From NCBI RefSeq assembly GCF_000219915.2, contig NC_017964.1, positions 1,984,001-2,048,000 of the forward strand: DNA of 64,000 bases. The letters run 5' to 3'. How positions within the stretch are numbered: position 1 is the first letter of the stretch; each line of letters starts with the position of its first letter. Of this stretch, positions 51,045 through 61,187 are shown piece by piece. The DNA is from Advenella kashmirensis WT001. GTDB taxonomy: Bacteria > Pseudomonadota > Gammaproteobacteria > Burkholderiales > Burkholderiaceae_B. The notes under the pieces were generated by a model that worked only from the letters and a program-made list of their open reading frames with translations, was not told where the DNA came from and searched no databases. Position numbers and translations under genes: made by a program.

Positions 51045-52008
51045 ATGGATACGTCGATTATCTTTCTCGCCATACTGGTTGTATTGGTGCTGGTATTCCT
51101 GGTCAAGTCCATTGCCATCGTACCGCAACAGAATGCGTGGATTATTGAGCGGCTGGGCCGGTATGACCGCACCTTATCGCCGGCGCCCGTTTTATTATTC
51201 CCTTTGTTGACCGGGTTGCCTACAAGCACTCGCTCAAGGAAATACCGCTGGATGTGCCCAGCCAGATTTGCATTACCAGGGACAATACCCAGTTGCAGGT
51301 CGATGGCGTAATTTACTTCCAAGTGACCGATCCCATGCTTGCCTCTTATGGCTCGTCAAATTACATCTCGGCCATCACGCAACTGGCGCAAACTACCCTG
51401 CGCTCGGTCATCGGGCGAATGGAGCTGGACAAAACCTTTGAAGAGCGGGATGCCATCAACAGCACCATCGTGGCTTCACTGGATGAAGCGGCTACCAACT
51501 GGGGGGTCAAGGTGCTGCGTTATGAGATCAAGGACCTGACACCGCCCAATGAGATTTTGCGTGCCATGCAGGCCCAGATTACCGCAGAGCGTGAAAAACG
51601 CGCCTGATAGCCGCCTCTGAGGGACGCAGGCAGGAACAAATCAATATTGCGACCGGTGAACGGGAAGCGGCGATTGCTCGTTCTGAAGGTGAGAAGCAGG
51701 CTCAGATCAACCAGGCCCAGGGTGAAGCGGCAGCGGTGATTGCCATCGCAGAAGCCACTGCGCAGGCGATCGAACAGGTGGCGCACGCCATTGAACAGCC
51801 CGGCGGCATGGCAGCGGTAAACCTGCGTGTTGCAGAAAACTATGTTGATGCGTTTGCGAATGTGGCCAAGGAAGGAAACACGCTCATTCTGCCGGCCAAT
51901 CTGGCTGATATGGGCGGTTTGATTGCTTCTGCCATGACGGTGGTCAAGGCTACAGGGCATGCTAATCAGGGCGGTGCCGGTCTGACTCCCCCTGGGCCGA
52001 CCCGCTAG
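51045..52008 (+). CDS. SPFH/stomatin-like protein (two frame breaks)
   Basis: Membrane-anchored scaffold of about 321 aa. One N-terminal membrane segment (IIFLAILVVLVLVFLVKSI) leads into IVPQQNAWIIERLGRYDRTL, the paraslipin signature. The SPFH domain continues in a second frame (LDVPSQICITRDNTQLQVDG and YEIKDLTPPNEILRAMQAQI), then an Ala/Glu-rich coiled coil in a third frame (ATGEREAAIARSEGEKQAQ). Breaks near 51180 and 51602 each need one base; the second is a GCC CTG context. It lies 15 bases after the NfeD gene and should act with it. Confidence 0.88.
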
Positions 52009-52163
52009 CGCCACAGCGAGCCGAGGAGGGCGCTCGCTTCCTGCCTCTGACTGTGGATTGCCCTGGCGAACAGGATAGGCGTCCTGTGCCCGGTGCGGCT
52101 GTGCCGGTTGTTCCCTTCGTTATGTTGAACGTTAAAGGGGCCGTACTATTGAATGGGGCGGAT

Positions 52164-52625
52164 TTACGAATCGCGTTTGCGCGTATCGTGTTTCATAATA
52201 CGCTCCTTCTCACGCTGCCAGTCTTTGTCGCGAGCGCTGTCGCGCTTGTCGTGCAGCTTTTTGCCTTTGCCCAGTCCAAACTCCAGCTTGATTTTGCCGT
52301 TGCGAAAGTGCAGATTCAATGGCACCAGTGTATAACCACGGATTTCCACCTTGCCAATAAGTTTGTCAATCTCGTTCTTATGCAGCAACAACTTGCGGGT
52401 GCGGGTGGCGTTGGGATGAATATGCGTTGAGGCGGTCGCCAGCGGGCTGACGTGCATATTCAGCAACTGCAATTCGCCGTCGCGCACAATGACATAACTC
52501 TCACCCAGTTGCACGCGGCCGGCCCGGATGGACTTGACTTCCCAGCCTTCCAGGACAATGCCAGCCTCGAAGCGCTCTTCAATGAAATAGTCGTGGGTTG
52601 CCTTGCGATTGTCGGTAATACTCAT
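52164..52625 (-). CDS. smpB: SsrA-binding protein
   Basis: RNA-binding partner of tmRNA in trans-translation, 153 aa. Conserved parts are [39 protein letters not shown], the [20 protein letters not shown] stretch and the basic C-terminal tail ([20 protein letters not shown]) that enters the ribosome. It is divergent from ratA, as in E. coli and many others. The 155 bases between it and the stomatin gene hold a GCGAGC/GCTCGC inverted repeat only. No tmRNA gene is in the window. Confidence 0.97.
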   Translation of the reverse strand: MSITDNRKATHDYFIEERFEAGIVLEGWEVKSIRAGRVQLGESYVIVRDGELQLLNMHVSPLATASTHIHPNATRTRKLLLHKNEIDKLIGKVEIRGYTLVPLNLHFRNGKIKLEFGLGKGKKLHDKRDSARDKDWQREKERIMKHDTRKRDS

Positions 52626-52791
52626 GTTTGATTTTATAAATGGATTTGACCGTTAAAATAGGGATCTGTTTAATCGCGCAAAATGCAATGATTTCACGCA
52701 ATTGTAATTGAATCAACCCGCTTGTGCTGCTTGTTGATTACACTGCAGGCGTATTTTGCCTTGTCACTTATCCAACGTCGTCCATAATTTC

Positions 52792-53226
52792 ATGTCCACT
52801 ACTGTTCATCGCTCCGTATTGCTCCCATACTCCGCTGCCGATATGTTTGCGCTGGTCGCAGATGTAGAGAAGTATCCAGAATTCATGCCCTGGTGTGGCG
52901 GGGCGCAGGTCCTGGAGACGGACGATGCCGGTATGACGGCTTCCATCACCATCAGTTTTGCCGGACTCAAGCAAACGTTCACGACGCGCAATACCCATCA
53001 CTTCCCCGATAAAATCCACCTGCACCTGGTTGACGGGCCGTTCTCGGCGCTCAACGGCACCTGGGAGTTCATTACCCTGGCGCCGGATGCCTGTAAGGTC
53101 CAGTTTGCTCTTGATTACACATTCAACAGCCGTTCGCTGGAAATGCTGGTGGGGCCGGTATTCAATCGCATTGCCAACAGCTTTATCGACTCCTTTACCA
53201 AGCGGGCCGAGCAGATTTATGTCTGA
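52792..53226 (+). CDS. ratA: RatA-like SRPBCC/coenzyme Q-binding (COQ10/START) family protein
   Basis: Protein of 144 aa with a START-like lipid-binding fold. It shows VHRSVLLPYSAADMFALV, DVEKYPEFMPWCGGAQVLE and the C-terminal VFNRIANSFIDSFTKRA, typical of the YfjG/RatA group. E. coli RatA was described as a toxin blocking ribosome subunit joining, but the family is also tied to ubiquinone transport, so the role is open. The ATG at 52792 gives the family start. It overlaps rnfH by 8 bases. Confidence 0.9.
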   Translation: MSTTVHRSVLLPYSAADMFALVADVEKYPEFMPWCGGAQVLETDDAGMTASITISFAGLKQTFTTRNTHHFPDKIHLHLVDGPFSALNGTWEFITLAPDACKVQFALDYTFNSRSLEMLVGPVFNRIANSFIDSFTKRAEQIYV

Positions 53227-53605
53227 TGGACAGATGACCATTACGATTTGCTACGCACATTCAGCGAGTCAGGTGTGGATCTCTGCTGTCACGCTGCCTT
53301 GTGGCAGCACCATTGAGCATGCCATCACGGCCTCCGGGGTCTTGCAGGCGTGCAATATTAGCCAGGCAGATATCGCGGACACAGGCGTATTCGGCTTGCG
53401 TAAGCCACGCAACCATATACTTCGCGCAGGCGATCGGGTGGAGCTGTATCGCGAACTGACTTTTGATCCCATGGAGTCGCGACGGCGTCGCGCGGCTCAT
53501 CGCAAAGCCGGTATCCTCAAGCGCAAGCATTTGAAAAAAAGCAAAGTGGCATGGCAGGAGTACATAGGAAGCTCGCCAGCAGATCCCAAGAAAGAACCTG
53601 ACTGA
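53219..53605 (+). CDS. rnfH: RnfH family ubiquitin-like protein
   Basis: Small beta-grasp protein of 128 aa. The core TITICYAHSASQVWISAVTL, the HAITASGVLQ helix, and LRAGDRVELYRELTFDP match RnfH (YfjF). Its C-terminus is a longer basic tail (RRRRAAHRKAGILKRKHLKK) than the usual 95 or so residues. The start overlaps the end of ratA, the standard ratA-rnfH pair beside smpB. Function of the family is not firmly known. Confidence 0.9.
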   Translation: MSDGQMTITICYAHSASQVWISAVTLPCGSTIEHAITASGVLQACNISQADIADTGVFGLRKPRNHILRAGDRVELYRELTFDPMESRRRRAAHRKAGILKRKHLKKSKVAWQEYIGSSPADPKKEPD

Positions 53606-53628
53606 GTGGTACGTGCATAGTCTGCATA

Positions 53629-53634
53629 TATAAT
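53629..53634 (+). promoter_or_regulatory. Possible -10 element upstream of the enoyl-CoA hydratase-family gene
   Basis: A perfect TATAAT occurs here, 113 bases before the ATG at 53748, but no good -35 lies 16-18 bases upstream. A 10-bp palindrome CCGGTACCGG (53721-53730) sits between it and the gene. Confidence 0.25.
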
Positions 53635-53747
53635 GAGTGCCATTCGGGATAAGACCGGCACTAGCGCCGGGCCCTGCCAGAGATTCATGCGAATGGAAAC
53701 ATCAGCCGGATGATGTCAATCCGGTACCGGGTATAACAGGAGACATT

Positions 53748-54901
53748 ATGACCGCCCCCGTTTTATTTCAGGAAAAGCCTTTGACCAGCCAGGGTCGCTA
53801 CGGTATTGCTACGCTGAACCAGCCAGCCAAGCTCAATAGCCTGTCACTTGAAATGTGCCAGTTGCTGACCGACCAATTGACGCTCTGGGAACAGGACCCT
53901 GCTATTGCGTTCGTTATATTTGAAGGGGCAGGGGACAAAGCGTTCTGCGCCGGCGGAGATCTGCACCAGCTGCATGCAAGCATGCAACAGAACGCCGGTA
54001 AACCGGCAGCCGACAATTTTTATGCTGCCCAGTTCTTTGATGTGGAATACCGGCTGGACTATCAGATCCATACCTATAGCAAACCCATTATCTGCTGGGG
54101 CCATGGTGTGGTCATGGGCGGTGGCATCGGCCTGATGGCCGGTACGTCACATCGCGTGGTCAGTGAATCATCCCGCCTGGCTATGCCCGAAGTCACCATT
54201 GGTCTGTTTCCCGATGTGGGCGGCAGTTGGGATCTGAACCATCTGGCAGGCCGTATCGGACGCTTTCTTGCGGCAACCGGCGCCATTTTGAATGCCGCCG
54301 ATTCGCTATTTACCGGCATGGCCGATTATTGCGTTCGTCATGCAGACTGGTCAGCCATTATTGCCGATCTGGAACGCATAGACGGCACGCAAATGACCGA
54401 CAGGCGTCAGCTTGATCAGCGCATTCATGACGTGCTGGCACAGCACAGCGCGGCGCCGACGCTGGACCCGGGTCCGCTGCAAACGCACTATGCCTTGCTT
54501 ACCACGCTCTGCGCCAATCGGGATATTGTCAGCCTGTATCGCGCGTTTGCTGCGCTGGCTGATCATGCAGATCCCTGGCTGGCGCGGTCTGCGCAGACCA
54601 TGCTCAAGGGTGCGCCACTATCGGTAGCGCTGGGACTGACTTTGCAGGAAAGGCATTGCACTTGTCATTGGCCCAGGTATTTCAATTGGAATATAAGGCG
54701 GCGCTCAATTGCTGTGCCCACGGGCAACTGCAGGAAGGTATCCGTGCGCTGCTTATCGACAAGGATAAAAACCCGCAATGGCAGCCGGCGACAATCGAAC
54801 AGGTCACACCGGCCGACATCGACGCCTTGCTGACTTCTCCGTGGCAGAACGCGTCGGACAATCCACTGGCCGGTTTAGGCCAGGGCAGGCTTGTCCAGTG
54901 A
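53748..54901 (+). CDS. Enoyl-CoA hydratase/isomerase family protein, 3-hydroxyisobutyryl-CoA hydrolase-like (frame broken)
   Basis: Crotonase-fold enzyme of about 384 aa. The oxyanion-hole segments are FEGAGDKAFCAGGDLHQLHA and GVVMGGGIGLMAGTSHRVV; MPEVTIGLFPDVGGSWDLNH and the long C-terminal extension place it with HIBYL-CoA hydrolases of valine breakdown rather than simple hydratases. The frame breaks near 54649 (GAA AAG context); the last 82 residues are in the next frame. AACAGGAGA precedes the ATG. The 3' end overlaps the convergent ygfZ gene by 27 bases. Confidence 0.85.
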
Positions 54902-55848
54902 GTATGGAATAGTCAGCAGCGTAATCGGCGGGCCATTTTCGTCTCCGAGCACCAGACGATCATGCTCCGCTGCTGCAAGCCGCACCTCAAACAGCATATA
55001 AAGGTTGTCTGCCAGTGTTGCTGCGTTGACGATCTGTCCACTCGGTTCCCGCGTGTTCGTGGTGTCTGTAATGTCGGTGCCCGGCGCGACTGTTGTGGCT
55101 GGCGGATTATTACACATGCCATTGAGCATCCGCCGCTTCAGTTTGCCCCGGTAATGGCTGCGGGCGACAATTTCCTGACCAGGATAGCAGCCTTTTGTAA
55201 AGCTGACCGCACCAATGGCGTCCAGATTCAGATCCTGGGGAATAAACATTTCCTGGTTGGCTTTTTCGACCCAGGGCAGGCCGGCCAGAATATCCAGAAC
55301 TGCCCACTGTCCGGGCAGCCCGACCTGTGCCTGGCTGGTGTCGATGGCAGCGTTGCCGATCAGAATGCCGCGCTGTATGCCGGCTGTGCCGGGAAGCCCG
55401 AGTTGAATCATTGATTCGGTTGCGATAATCTGCCATGCTCCGGGCGTGCCAGTGTCGTGCCCGCAATCGTATTGTCGCCAGCCCAGTACGCATAAGGGGT
55501 GATCTCTGTCTCTTCTACCGTAACTTTGGCGCGTAACACGAACATCCGCAAGCGCTTGGCAAAGCTGTCGGCAATATCACTACGCACCATCACTTGATAG
55601 ACACTTTCCTGCGAGGCCTGCGACTGCGCTTGCTGCCAGAAAATAAAACTGGCCAGCATGCGACCCTTGGCGGTGCAATAAGCGGACAGCCGTGCTGACT
55701 CGGCAGTGGCGGCCATGACGTCCTGGGTAAACTGTCCCTGCAGAAATGTCTGGGCATCGGCGCCGCGGATCGTCAGGATGCGGTAGTCGGGCAGCGACGT
55801 GATATGTAGCGGGGTATCCGGTGTGAATCCGGTAGGGGCTGTGGACAT
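54875..55848 (-). CDS. ygfZ: Folate-binding Fe-S cluster protein YgfZ (frame broken)
   Basis: Protein of about 324 aa related to glycine cleavage T-protein that helps assemble or repair certain Fe-S enzymes. The signature KGCYPGQEIVARSHYRGKLK is complete, including the essential Cys. The N-terminal part (LTIRGADAQTFLQGQFTQDV) is in one frame and the rest in another; one base is missing near 55440. I start at ATG 55848 (MSTAPTGFTPDT). It is divergent from mltG, an arrangement also seen in E. coli relatives. Confidence 0.9.
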
Positions 55849-56066
55849 AAAATCATTCCTTTTCTTTACTGCAGAACCCAGGCAACATGCCATCGGATTC
55901 CGTTCAGATTCTCATGTCTGATATCGTAACGTATTGAATAGGGTTTTTGCTGCTAAACAATGAAGGGATCAGGGATTCCCGGACGCCAGGCTGCGCCGGC
56001 AGCTGTCAGTGCCTGATACAATAGGCCCTCTGTAGATGTCGGGCCCGGCGGATCATTATTTCACTC

Positions 56067-57080
56067 ATGAAACTGTTCAAATATATTATTCTTTCGTTCT
56101 TTATTTGTGCCTTGTTGCTGGCAGCGGGTCTTGCCGGAAAGGTATGGCACTGGACGAAAACACCTGCGCCCATGAGCGCCGATGTCATCGACTACAGCGT
56201 GCCGCGCGGCAGTACGATTGCCTCTGTCGCTCAGAACATGGTTGCCGCAGGCATCCGGATCGAGCCTTATTTGTTTGTCATGTATGCGCGTTATACCGGG
56301 CAGGACCGGCAGCTTAAGGCGGGCGCCTATGAGGCCAAACGAGGCGATACCCCGGTGGATCTGCTGACGCGCATGGCTTCGGGGCAGACCAGCAAAAGCC
56401 AGTTCCAGATTATCGAGGGCTGGTCCTATCGCCAGATTCGCACGACACTGAAGAACAATCCGAATATTACGCACACGCTGGACAATTTAAATGATGCCCA
56501 GCTGCTGGAAAAGCTGGGCGCACCCTATGACAGTCCCGAAGGCCTGTTTTTTCCGGATACCTATGTCTTTGTGCCAGGCGACACCGATATGGATATTCTC
56601 AGACGTGCCTATACCGAAGGTCAGAAACGCCTTGCTGCAGTATGGGACGCACGCGACAGCAACCTGCCGCTGAAAACGCCCTATGAGGCGTTGATCCTGG
56701 CTTCCATTATCGAAAAGGAAACCGGGCACGAACAGGATCGCCGGCGGGTTGCGGGCGTGTTTATCAATCGCCTGGAAAAAAGGATGCTGCTGCAAACGGA
56801 CCCGACTGTTATTTATGGAATGAAAGAAGCCTATCGGGGTGTCATTACCAGAAACGATTTGACGACCGATACGCCCTGGAATACGTATACGCGCGGCGGG
56901 CTGCCACCTACGCCCATTGCCAGCCCCGGCTTGCTGTCGTTGCAGGCGGCGGTCCATCCTGAGCGCCATAAGTATCTGTATTTTGTGTCGCGGGGCGATG
57001 GCACCAGCGAGTTTTCAGAAGACCTGCGCGGACACAACCGTAACGTCAATACTTATATCCTGAAGAAGGGCATACAATGA
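56067..57080 (+). CDS. mltG: Endolytic murein transglycosylase
   Basis: Inner-membrane lytic transglycosylase of 337 aa that cuts nascent glycan strands. One N-terminal membrane helix (LFKYIILSFFICALLLAAGL) is followed by a LysM-like domain and the YceG catalytic domain. The catalytic Glu is in LILASIIEKETGHEQDRRRV, and LQTDPTVIYGM and GLPPTPIASPG are conserved. It overlaps tmk by 4 bases. The 218 bases before it, up to ygfZ, hold no feature I can assign. Confidence 0.96.
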   Translation: MKLFKYIILSFFICALLLAAGLAGKVWHWTKTPAPMSADVIDYSVPRGSTIASVAQNMVAAGIRIEPYLFVMYARYTGQDRQLKAGAYEAKRGDTPVDLLTRMASGQTSKSQFQIIEGWSYRQIRTTLKNNPNITHTLDNLNDAQLLEKLGAPYDSPEGLFFPDTYVFVPGDTDMDILRRAYTEGQKRLAAVWDARDSNLPLKTPYEALILASIIEKETGHEQDRRRVAGVFINRLEKRMLLQTDPTVIYGMKEAYRGVITRNDLTTDTPWNTYTRGGLPPTPIASPGLLSLQAAVHPERHKYLYFVSRGDGTSEFSEDLRGHNRNVNTYILKKGIQ

Positions 57081-57706
57081 AGGGTTTTTTTCTCACACTC
57101 GAAGGCGTGGACGGTGCCGGTAAAAGTTCGCATATCGGTCATTTGCGCGAGCTGTGCGAGTCACTGGGACACGAGGTCGTCATGACCCGGGAGCCGGGTG
57201 GCACGCCCATCAGCGAGGCGCTGCGCGCCATGCTGCTCAAAGAATCTATGCACATGGAAACGGAAACGCTGCTGATGTTTGCCGCCAGGCAGGAACATAT
57301 TTTGTCTGTGATTAATCCGGCCCTGGCCTCAGGTAAAATTGTAATCAGCGATCGCTTTACCGATGCGACTTATGCATACCAGGGCGGTGGGCGTCATTTT
57401 CCGGCCGAACGGATTCAAATCCTTGAAGACTGGGTTCAGCAGCAATTGCAGCCCGATCTGACCATCCTGTTTGATGTCCCACTGGAAGTCGCGCGCGCAC
57501 GACTGGAAAACAGTCGCGAACAGGATCGGTTCGAACGCGAAGATAACGGCTTTTTCGAACGCGTCCGGGCGGCGTATCATGCGCGAGTCAAGGCCGATCC
57601 TGCACGGTTCTATATTGTTGATTCCAGTCGCCCCAAAGCCGATATTACGCAGCAATTGCAGGACATGTTGACGACCAGACTGGTGCAGCATGCCGTGCAA
57701 GGGTAA
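57077..57706 (+). CDS. tmk: Thymidylate kinase
   Basis: Kinase of 209 aa that makes dTDP. The P-loop is LEGVDGAGKSSHIGHL, with TREPGGTPISEALR and the DRFTDATYAYQGGGR signature; the LID carries ENSREQDRFEREDNGFF. It lies in the order mltG-tmk-holB-tatD, as in E. coli, with a 4-base overlap with mltG and 6 bases to holB. Confidence 0.97.
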   Translation: MKGFFLTLEGVDGAGKSSHIGHLRELCESLGHEVVMTREPGGTPISEALRAMLLKESMHMETETLLMFAARQEHILSVINPALASGKIVISDRFTDATYAYQGGGRHFPAERIQILEDWVQQQLQPDLTILFDVPLEVARARLENSREQDRFEREDNGFFERVRAAYHARVKADPARFYIVDSSRPKADITQQLQDMLTTRLVQHAVQG

Positions 57707-57712
57707 TCATAA

Positions 57713-58774
57713 ATGAGCGCAATCACATCCTTTTTCCCCTGGCAAACCGCAAGTGCGGGCAACTGGTTGAGTGACCGCGAACGGTTTGCGCATGCCTGGC
57801 TGATTTACGGCCCGCCTGGCATTGGCAAGCTGACGTTCGCACGTGCAGCGGCAACCAGCCTGCTATGCGAGCGGCCAAATGGCGGACTGGCTTGTGGTAC
57901 GTGTGAGTCCTGCGCCTGGATTGCCAACGACGCCCATCCCGATCTGCGTCTGGTGGTGCCCGATAGGCTGGCGCAGCACTATGGCTTGCAGGAGGTGGCG
58001 ATGGCGTCGGATGCATCCGAAGGGGCCGGGACAAAAAAAGCCTCGGGCGAAATCCGCATTGATCAGGTCCGACAACTGGATTCGCTGCTAAGCGTCACTA
58101 CGCATCGCAGCGGGATGCGCGTTATTATCCTCTTTCCCGCAGAGGCACTCAATACCGCCTCTGCCAATTACCTGCTCAAGTCTGTCGAAGAGCCGGCGCC
58201 GGGGACAGTTTTCCTGCTGGTCTCGCATGCGCCGGATAAAGTACTGCCAACGCTCTTGTCACGCTGTCGCCGGCTGTGCCTGCCTATGCCCACGCGGGAC
58301 GAGGGGCTGGCATGGCTGCAAGCGCAAGGGTTGTCCGATGCAGAAGCCGAAACCTGGCTGCATGCCAGTGGCGGGGCACCGGTGGGCGCATTGGCACAGA
58401 GTCGTTCCAGTACGGAACCGGTCAGCTACTGGCTTGGGTCGTTTGCACAGGCGCTGGCGGACCGAACCATGCCGGATATGGCAGATTACCTACCCAAACT
58501 GGAAAAGCTGCAGGCCGAAGAATGGCTGGGTTCTCTGCAACGCCTATTTACAGATCTGATGTTGCAAAGCAATGGCCTGCCGTTACGCTATTTCCCGCGT
58601 CTTGCCCCCTTTATCAAGGTCATGGCGGCGGAATTGACCCCAACCAGGATCAGCCAGACATCAGTGTGGCTCGCCCGACAGCAGCGTATTGCAGACCACC
58701 CGCTGAATGCCAGGCTGTTCATTCAGTCTGTGCTGCAACGTGTATGTGTCACGTGCCTGTCGAAAAACGGATAA
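57713..58774 (+). CDS. holB: DNA polymerase III delta' subunit
   Basis: Clamp-loader subunit of 353 aa. It has HAWLIYGPPGIGKLTFARAA (degenerate P-loop), the zinc cysteines C...CGTCESC (LACGTCESCAW) and ANYLLKSVEEPAPGTVFLLV with the SRC-like LLSRCRRLCLP. These are the marks of HolB. A 12-base gap separates it from tatD; the pilZ gene often found between them in related groups is absent. Confidence 0.95.
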   Translation: MSAITSFFPWQTASAGNWLSDRERFAHAWLIYGPPGIGKLTFARAAATSLLCERPNGGLACGTCESCAWIANDAHPDLRLVVPDRLAQHYGLQEVAMASDASEGAGTKKASGEIRIDQVRQLDSLLSVTTHRSGMRVIILFPAEALNTASANYLLKSVEEPAPGTVFLLVSHAPDKVLPTLLSRCRRLCLPMPTRDEGLAWLQAQGLSDAEAETWLHASGGAPVGALAQSRSSTEPVSYWLGSFAQALADRTMPDMADYLPKLEKLQAEEWLGSLQRLFTDLMLQSNGLPLRYFPRLAPFIKVMAAELTPTRISQTSVWLARQQRIADHPLNARLFIQSVLQRVCVTCLSKNG

Positions 58775-58786
58775 TTGGAACTCACT

Positions 58787-59554
58787 ATGTTTGTAGACTC
58801 TCATTGCCATCTTGATTTCCCGCAACTGCAGGAAGAACTGCCGGCAATTCTCGATAATATGAAACGCAATCAGGTTAGTCATGCGCTGTGTGTGAGCGTG
58901 AACCTGCCTGATTGGCCACGAATTGTCAGCCTGATTGACGCTCACGACAACCTCTGGGGCTCAGTAGGGGTGCACCCTGATTACGAGGATACACCGGAGC
59001 CCGATGTCGAGACCCTGAGCCGCCATGCCCAGCACAGGAAAATCGTGGCAATTGGTGAAACCGGGCTGGACTATTACCGCCTGTCAGAACCGCTGGACTG
59101 GCAGCGCAATCGCTTTCGTGTCCATATTCGTGCAGCCAATGAAACCGGGCTGCCGCTGATCATCCATACCCGTTCTTCCGCAGAAGATACCTTGCGGTTA
59201 ATGCGCGAAGAGAATGCCGCCGGATGTGGCGGCGTCATGCACTGTTTTACTGAAAGCTGGGAAGTTGCGCAGCGGGCCATGGAACAGAATTTTTACATTT
59301 CGCTCTCGGGTATTGTGACCTTCAAGAATGCCGTTCAGTTGCAGGAAGTGGCGCGGCTCATGCCACTGGAGCGCCTTCTGATCGAAACCGATTCTCCTTA
59401 TCTGGCGCCGGTGCCGTTTCGTGGCAAGCGCAATGATCCGTCCAAAGTCATTCACGTGGCTGAAAAAATCGCAGAATTGCGCCAAATTTCGGTGCATGAA
59501 GTTGCAGAGGCGACAACGAATAATTTTTTCAATTTATTCAAAAAGATACAGTGA
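58787..59554 (+). CDS. tatD: TatD family metal-dependent hydrolase
   Basis: TIM-barrel nuclease of 255 aa. Metal ligands are FVDSHCHLDFPQL, AIGETGLDYYRL, LPLIIHTRSSAEDTL, GVMHCFTESWEV and LIETDSPYLAPVPFRGKRND. Family members are 3'-5' DNases linked to DNA repair or tRNA/D-aminoacyl processing. I use the ATG at 58787 rather than the TTG 12 bases upstream. The AT-rich 96 bases after it probably hold the next promoter. Confidence 0.95.
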   Translation: MFVDSHCHLDFPQLQEELPAILDNMKRNQVSHALCVSVNLPDWPRIVSLIDAHDNLWGSVGVHPDYEDTPEPDVETLSRHAQHRKIVAIGETGLDYYRLSEPLDWQRNRFRVHIRAANETGLPLIIHTRSSAEDTLRLMREENAAGCGGVMHCFTESWEVAQRAMEQNFYISLSGIVTFKNAVQLQEVARLMPLERLLIETDSPYLAPVPFRGKRNDPSKVIHVAEKIAELRQISVHEVAEATTNNFFNLFKKIQ

Positions 59555-59650
59555 TTATTTGCTATATTGGTTTAAGTTTGTAATGTACAGCGCAAATTCT
59601 CCAATATTTAATTTATTTAAATTAATTCATATGGTTAGGAGATATATATA

Positions 59651-60304
59651 ATGTATTACATGAATAAGGGATTCATCCTGAGAAAAGCCATGCTTACAGC
59701 CACACTGGCTATTGCTGTCAGCGCATGCGCGGCCAATGCCGGCAGCAGCAGTGGTTTATGGAATGACATTAAGAACAATCGCACCAGTGAAGTAACGCAG
59801 GCGCTGTCCCAGGGTACCGATCCCAATGCGGTCAACGAAAACGGTGAGCCCGCACTGATTCAGGCAATCCGGGACCAATCGATGGAGGTGTTTGATGCGC
59901 TGGCCGCCAATCCCAAGACGGACGTGAATGCAGTCAATCGCACGGGAGAAACGCCTCTGATGTATCTGGCGATTATCGGCGATTTGCCGCGTGCCCAGAA
60001 ACTCGTTGCGCGGGGCGCAAAAGTGAACCGGCTGGGCTGGACTCCGTTACATTACGCGGCTTCCAAAGGGCATACGGATGTAGTCAAATTCCTGCTGGGC
60101 AAGGGTGCTTACCCGAACGCGCCAGCGCCTGATGGCAGTTCTCCACTGCTGATGGCGGTAACCTCGAAAAATGCTGATACGGTGCGTGCACTGGTGGCGG
60201 CGGGTGCCGATCCGCGGGCAATAAACCAGAAAAACGTGAGCGCACTTGATATGGCCCGCAAACTCGGTAATGCCGACGTGCTCAGCGCATTGGGTACAAA
60301 ATAA
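59651..60304 (+). CDS. Exported ankyrin-repeat protein, possible lipoprotein
   Basis: Protein of 217 aa. The N-terminus is a signal sequence with both a lipobox-like VSAC (in IAVSACAANAG) and a possible type I site after ANA. About five ankyrin repeats fill residues 35-215, for example GWTPLHYAASKGHTDVVKFL and ADTVRALVAAGADPRAIN. Such proteins usually bind another protein in the periplasm; the partner is unknown. GGAG lies 9 bases before the ATG. It is 12 bases from the next gene, so the two are likely cotranscribed. Confidence 0.85.
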   Translation: MYYMNKGFILRKAMLTATLAIAVSACAANAGSSSGLWNDIKNNRTSEVTQALSQGTDPNAVNENGEPALIQAIRDQSMEVFDALAANPKTDVNAVNRTGETPLMYLAIIGDLPRAQKLVARGAKVNRLGWTPLHYAASKGHTDVVKFLLGKGAYPNAPAPDGSSPLLMAVTSKNADTVRALVAAGADPRAINQKNVSALDMARKLGNADVLSALGTK

Positions 60305-60316
60305 GGATATACGACC

Positions 60317-61108
60317 ATGACCAGGTACTTGAAATCTCGTTTGGCCAGAAAACAATCCCTTTATGCGGTGGTGGGCCTGGCGTGCGCGCTGGCCGGCGGC
60401 ACAGCTCACGCAGAACAGAGCTATTGCGACAGCCCATGGCTGGTGCCCAATACGCGTCTGTCCGGCTCGGTCGACGGGGCGACCGCCAGATTTTCAGTAC
60501 TGGTCAATCAGGTAAACCGGGTCAGTGCGAATCAATGTACGGCCCAACTGACAGTCGATGCAGACGCGCCCATCGCCGGACAAAGAGTGCAGGGTACCGG
60601 GCCCTTTACGCTGACGGTGGAGCAGGGCAGATCGACACTTAGCGGTTCCTTTGATGCCTCTGGGCTGATGAATACGCTGATGAAAACATCGGTTGAAAGC
60701 GCACTGACCGGCTACTTCCTCAAGCCTGCAAACACAGTCAAGCCGGGCGAGACGCTTTCCCCGATTTCCGGCCATTCCAATGTCAACCTGACCGTCACCC
60801 TGCAAAATGGCATCCCGCTGAATCAGATCAATGTTAGCAACGCGACCATTTCAACCGGTCCCAGAAAAGTCGGGAAGCTGCAAAGTCACGCCACATCTGT
60901 CGGAACCTTGCAATGTATGCCTGTCACCTATACGGCAACCACATCCAGTGGTAATCTTAGTGGTGCGCCGACCGGGAACGGCAACGCAAGCAGATCCGGC
61001 ACCGCACAGGTGACCGATTGGTATTGCCCCGAAAAAGGGTTGACCATGGAATCGGTTGTCACCCGCGGTAGCAAGAAAACACGCGCTGTGATCAATTCCA
61101 TCCAGTAA
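60317..61108 (+). CDS. Secreted protein of unknown function
   Basis: I do not recognise this 263-aa protein. A clear signal peptide ends near GGTAHA-EQSYC (about residue 32). The mature part is rich in Thr, Ser, Gly and Asn, looks all-beta by its alternating pattern, and has four cysteines (YCDS, NQCTA, LQCMP, WYCPEK) that could form two disulfides. There are no membrane helices. It follows the ankyrin protein by 12 bases, and an interaction between them is a guess. Codon use looks like its neighbours. Confidence 0.7.
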   Translation: MTRYLKSRLARKQSLYAVVGLACALAGGTAHAEQSYCDSPWLVPNTRLSGSVDGATARFSVLVNQVNRVSANQCTAQLTVDADAPIAGQRVQGTGPFTLTVEQGRSTLSGSFDASGLMNTLMKTSVESALTGYFLKPANTVKPGETLSPISGHSNVNLTVTLQNGIPLNQINVSNATISTGPRKVGKLQSHATSVGTLQCMPVTYTATTSSGNLSGAPTGNGNASRSGTAQVTDWYCPEKGLTMESVVTRGSKKTRAVINSIQ

Positions 61109-61187
61109 TTCGGTCTTGCCGCGAGAACTAAAGGCATCATCGGTGAGGCCGAAAGAGGCAGTCTGCTATTGTTTGAAACATACATTC

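Noticed and set aside
52164..53605. smpB/ratA/rnfH considered as a toxin-antitoxin module
   Set aside because: This is the widespread conserved trio; the family is also linked to ubiquinone handling and the neighbours are housekeeping genes.
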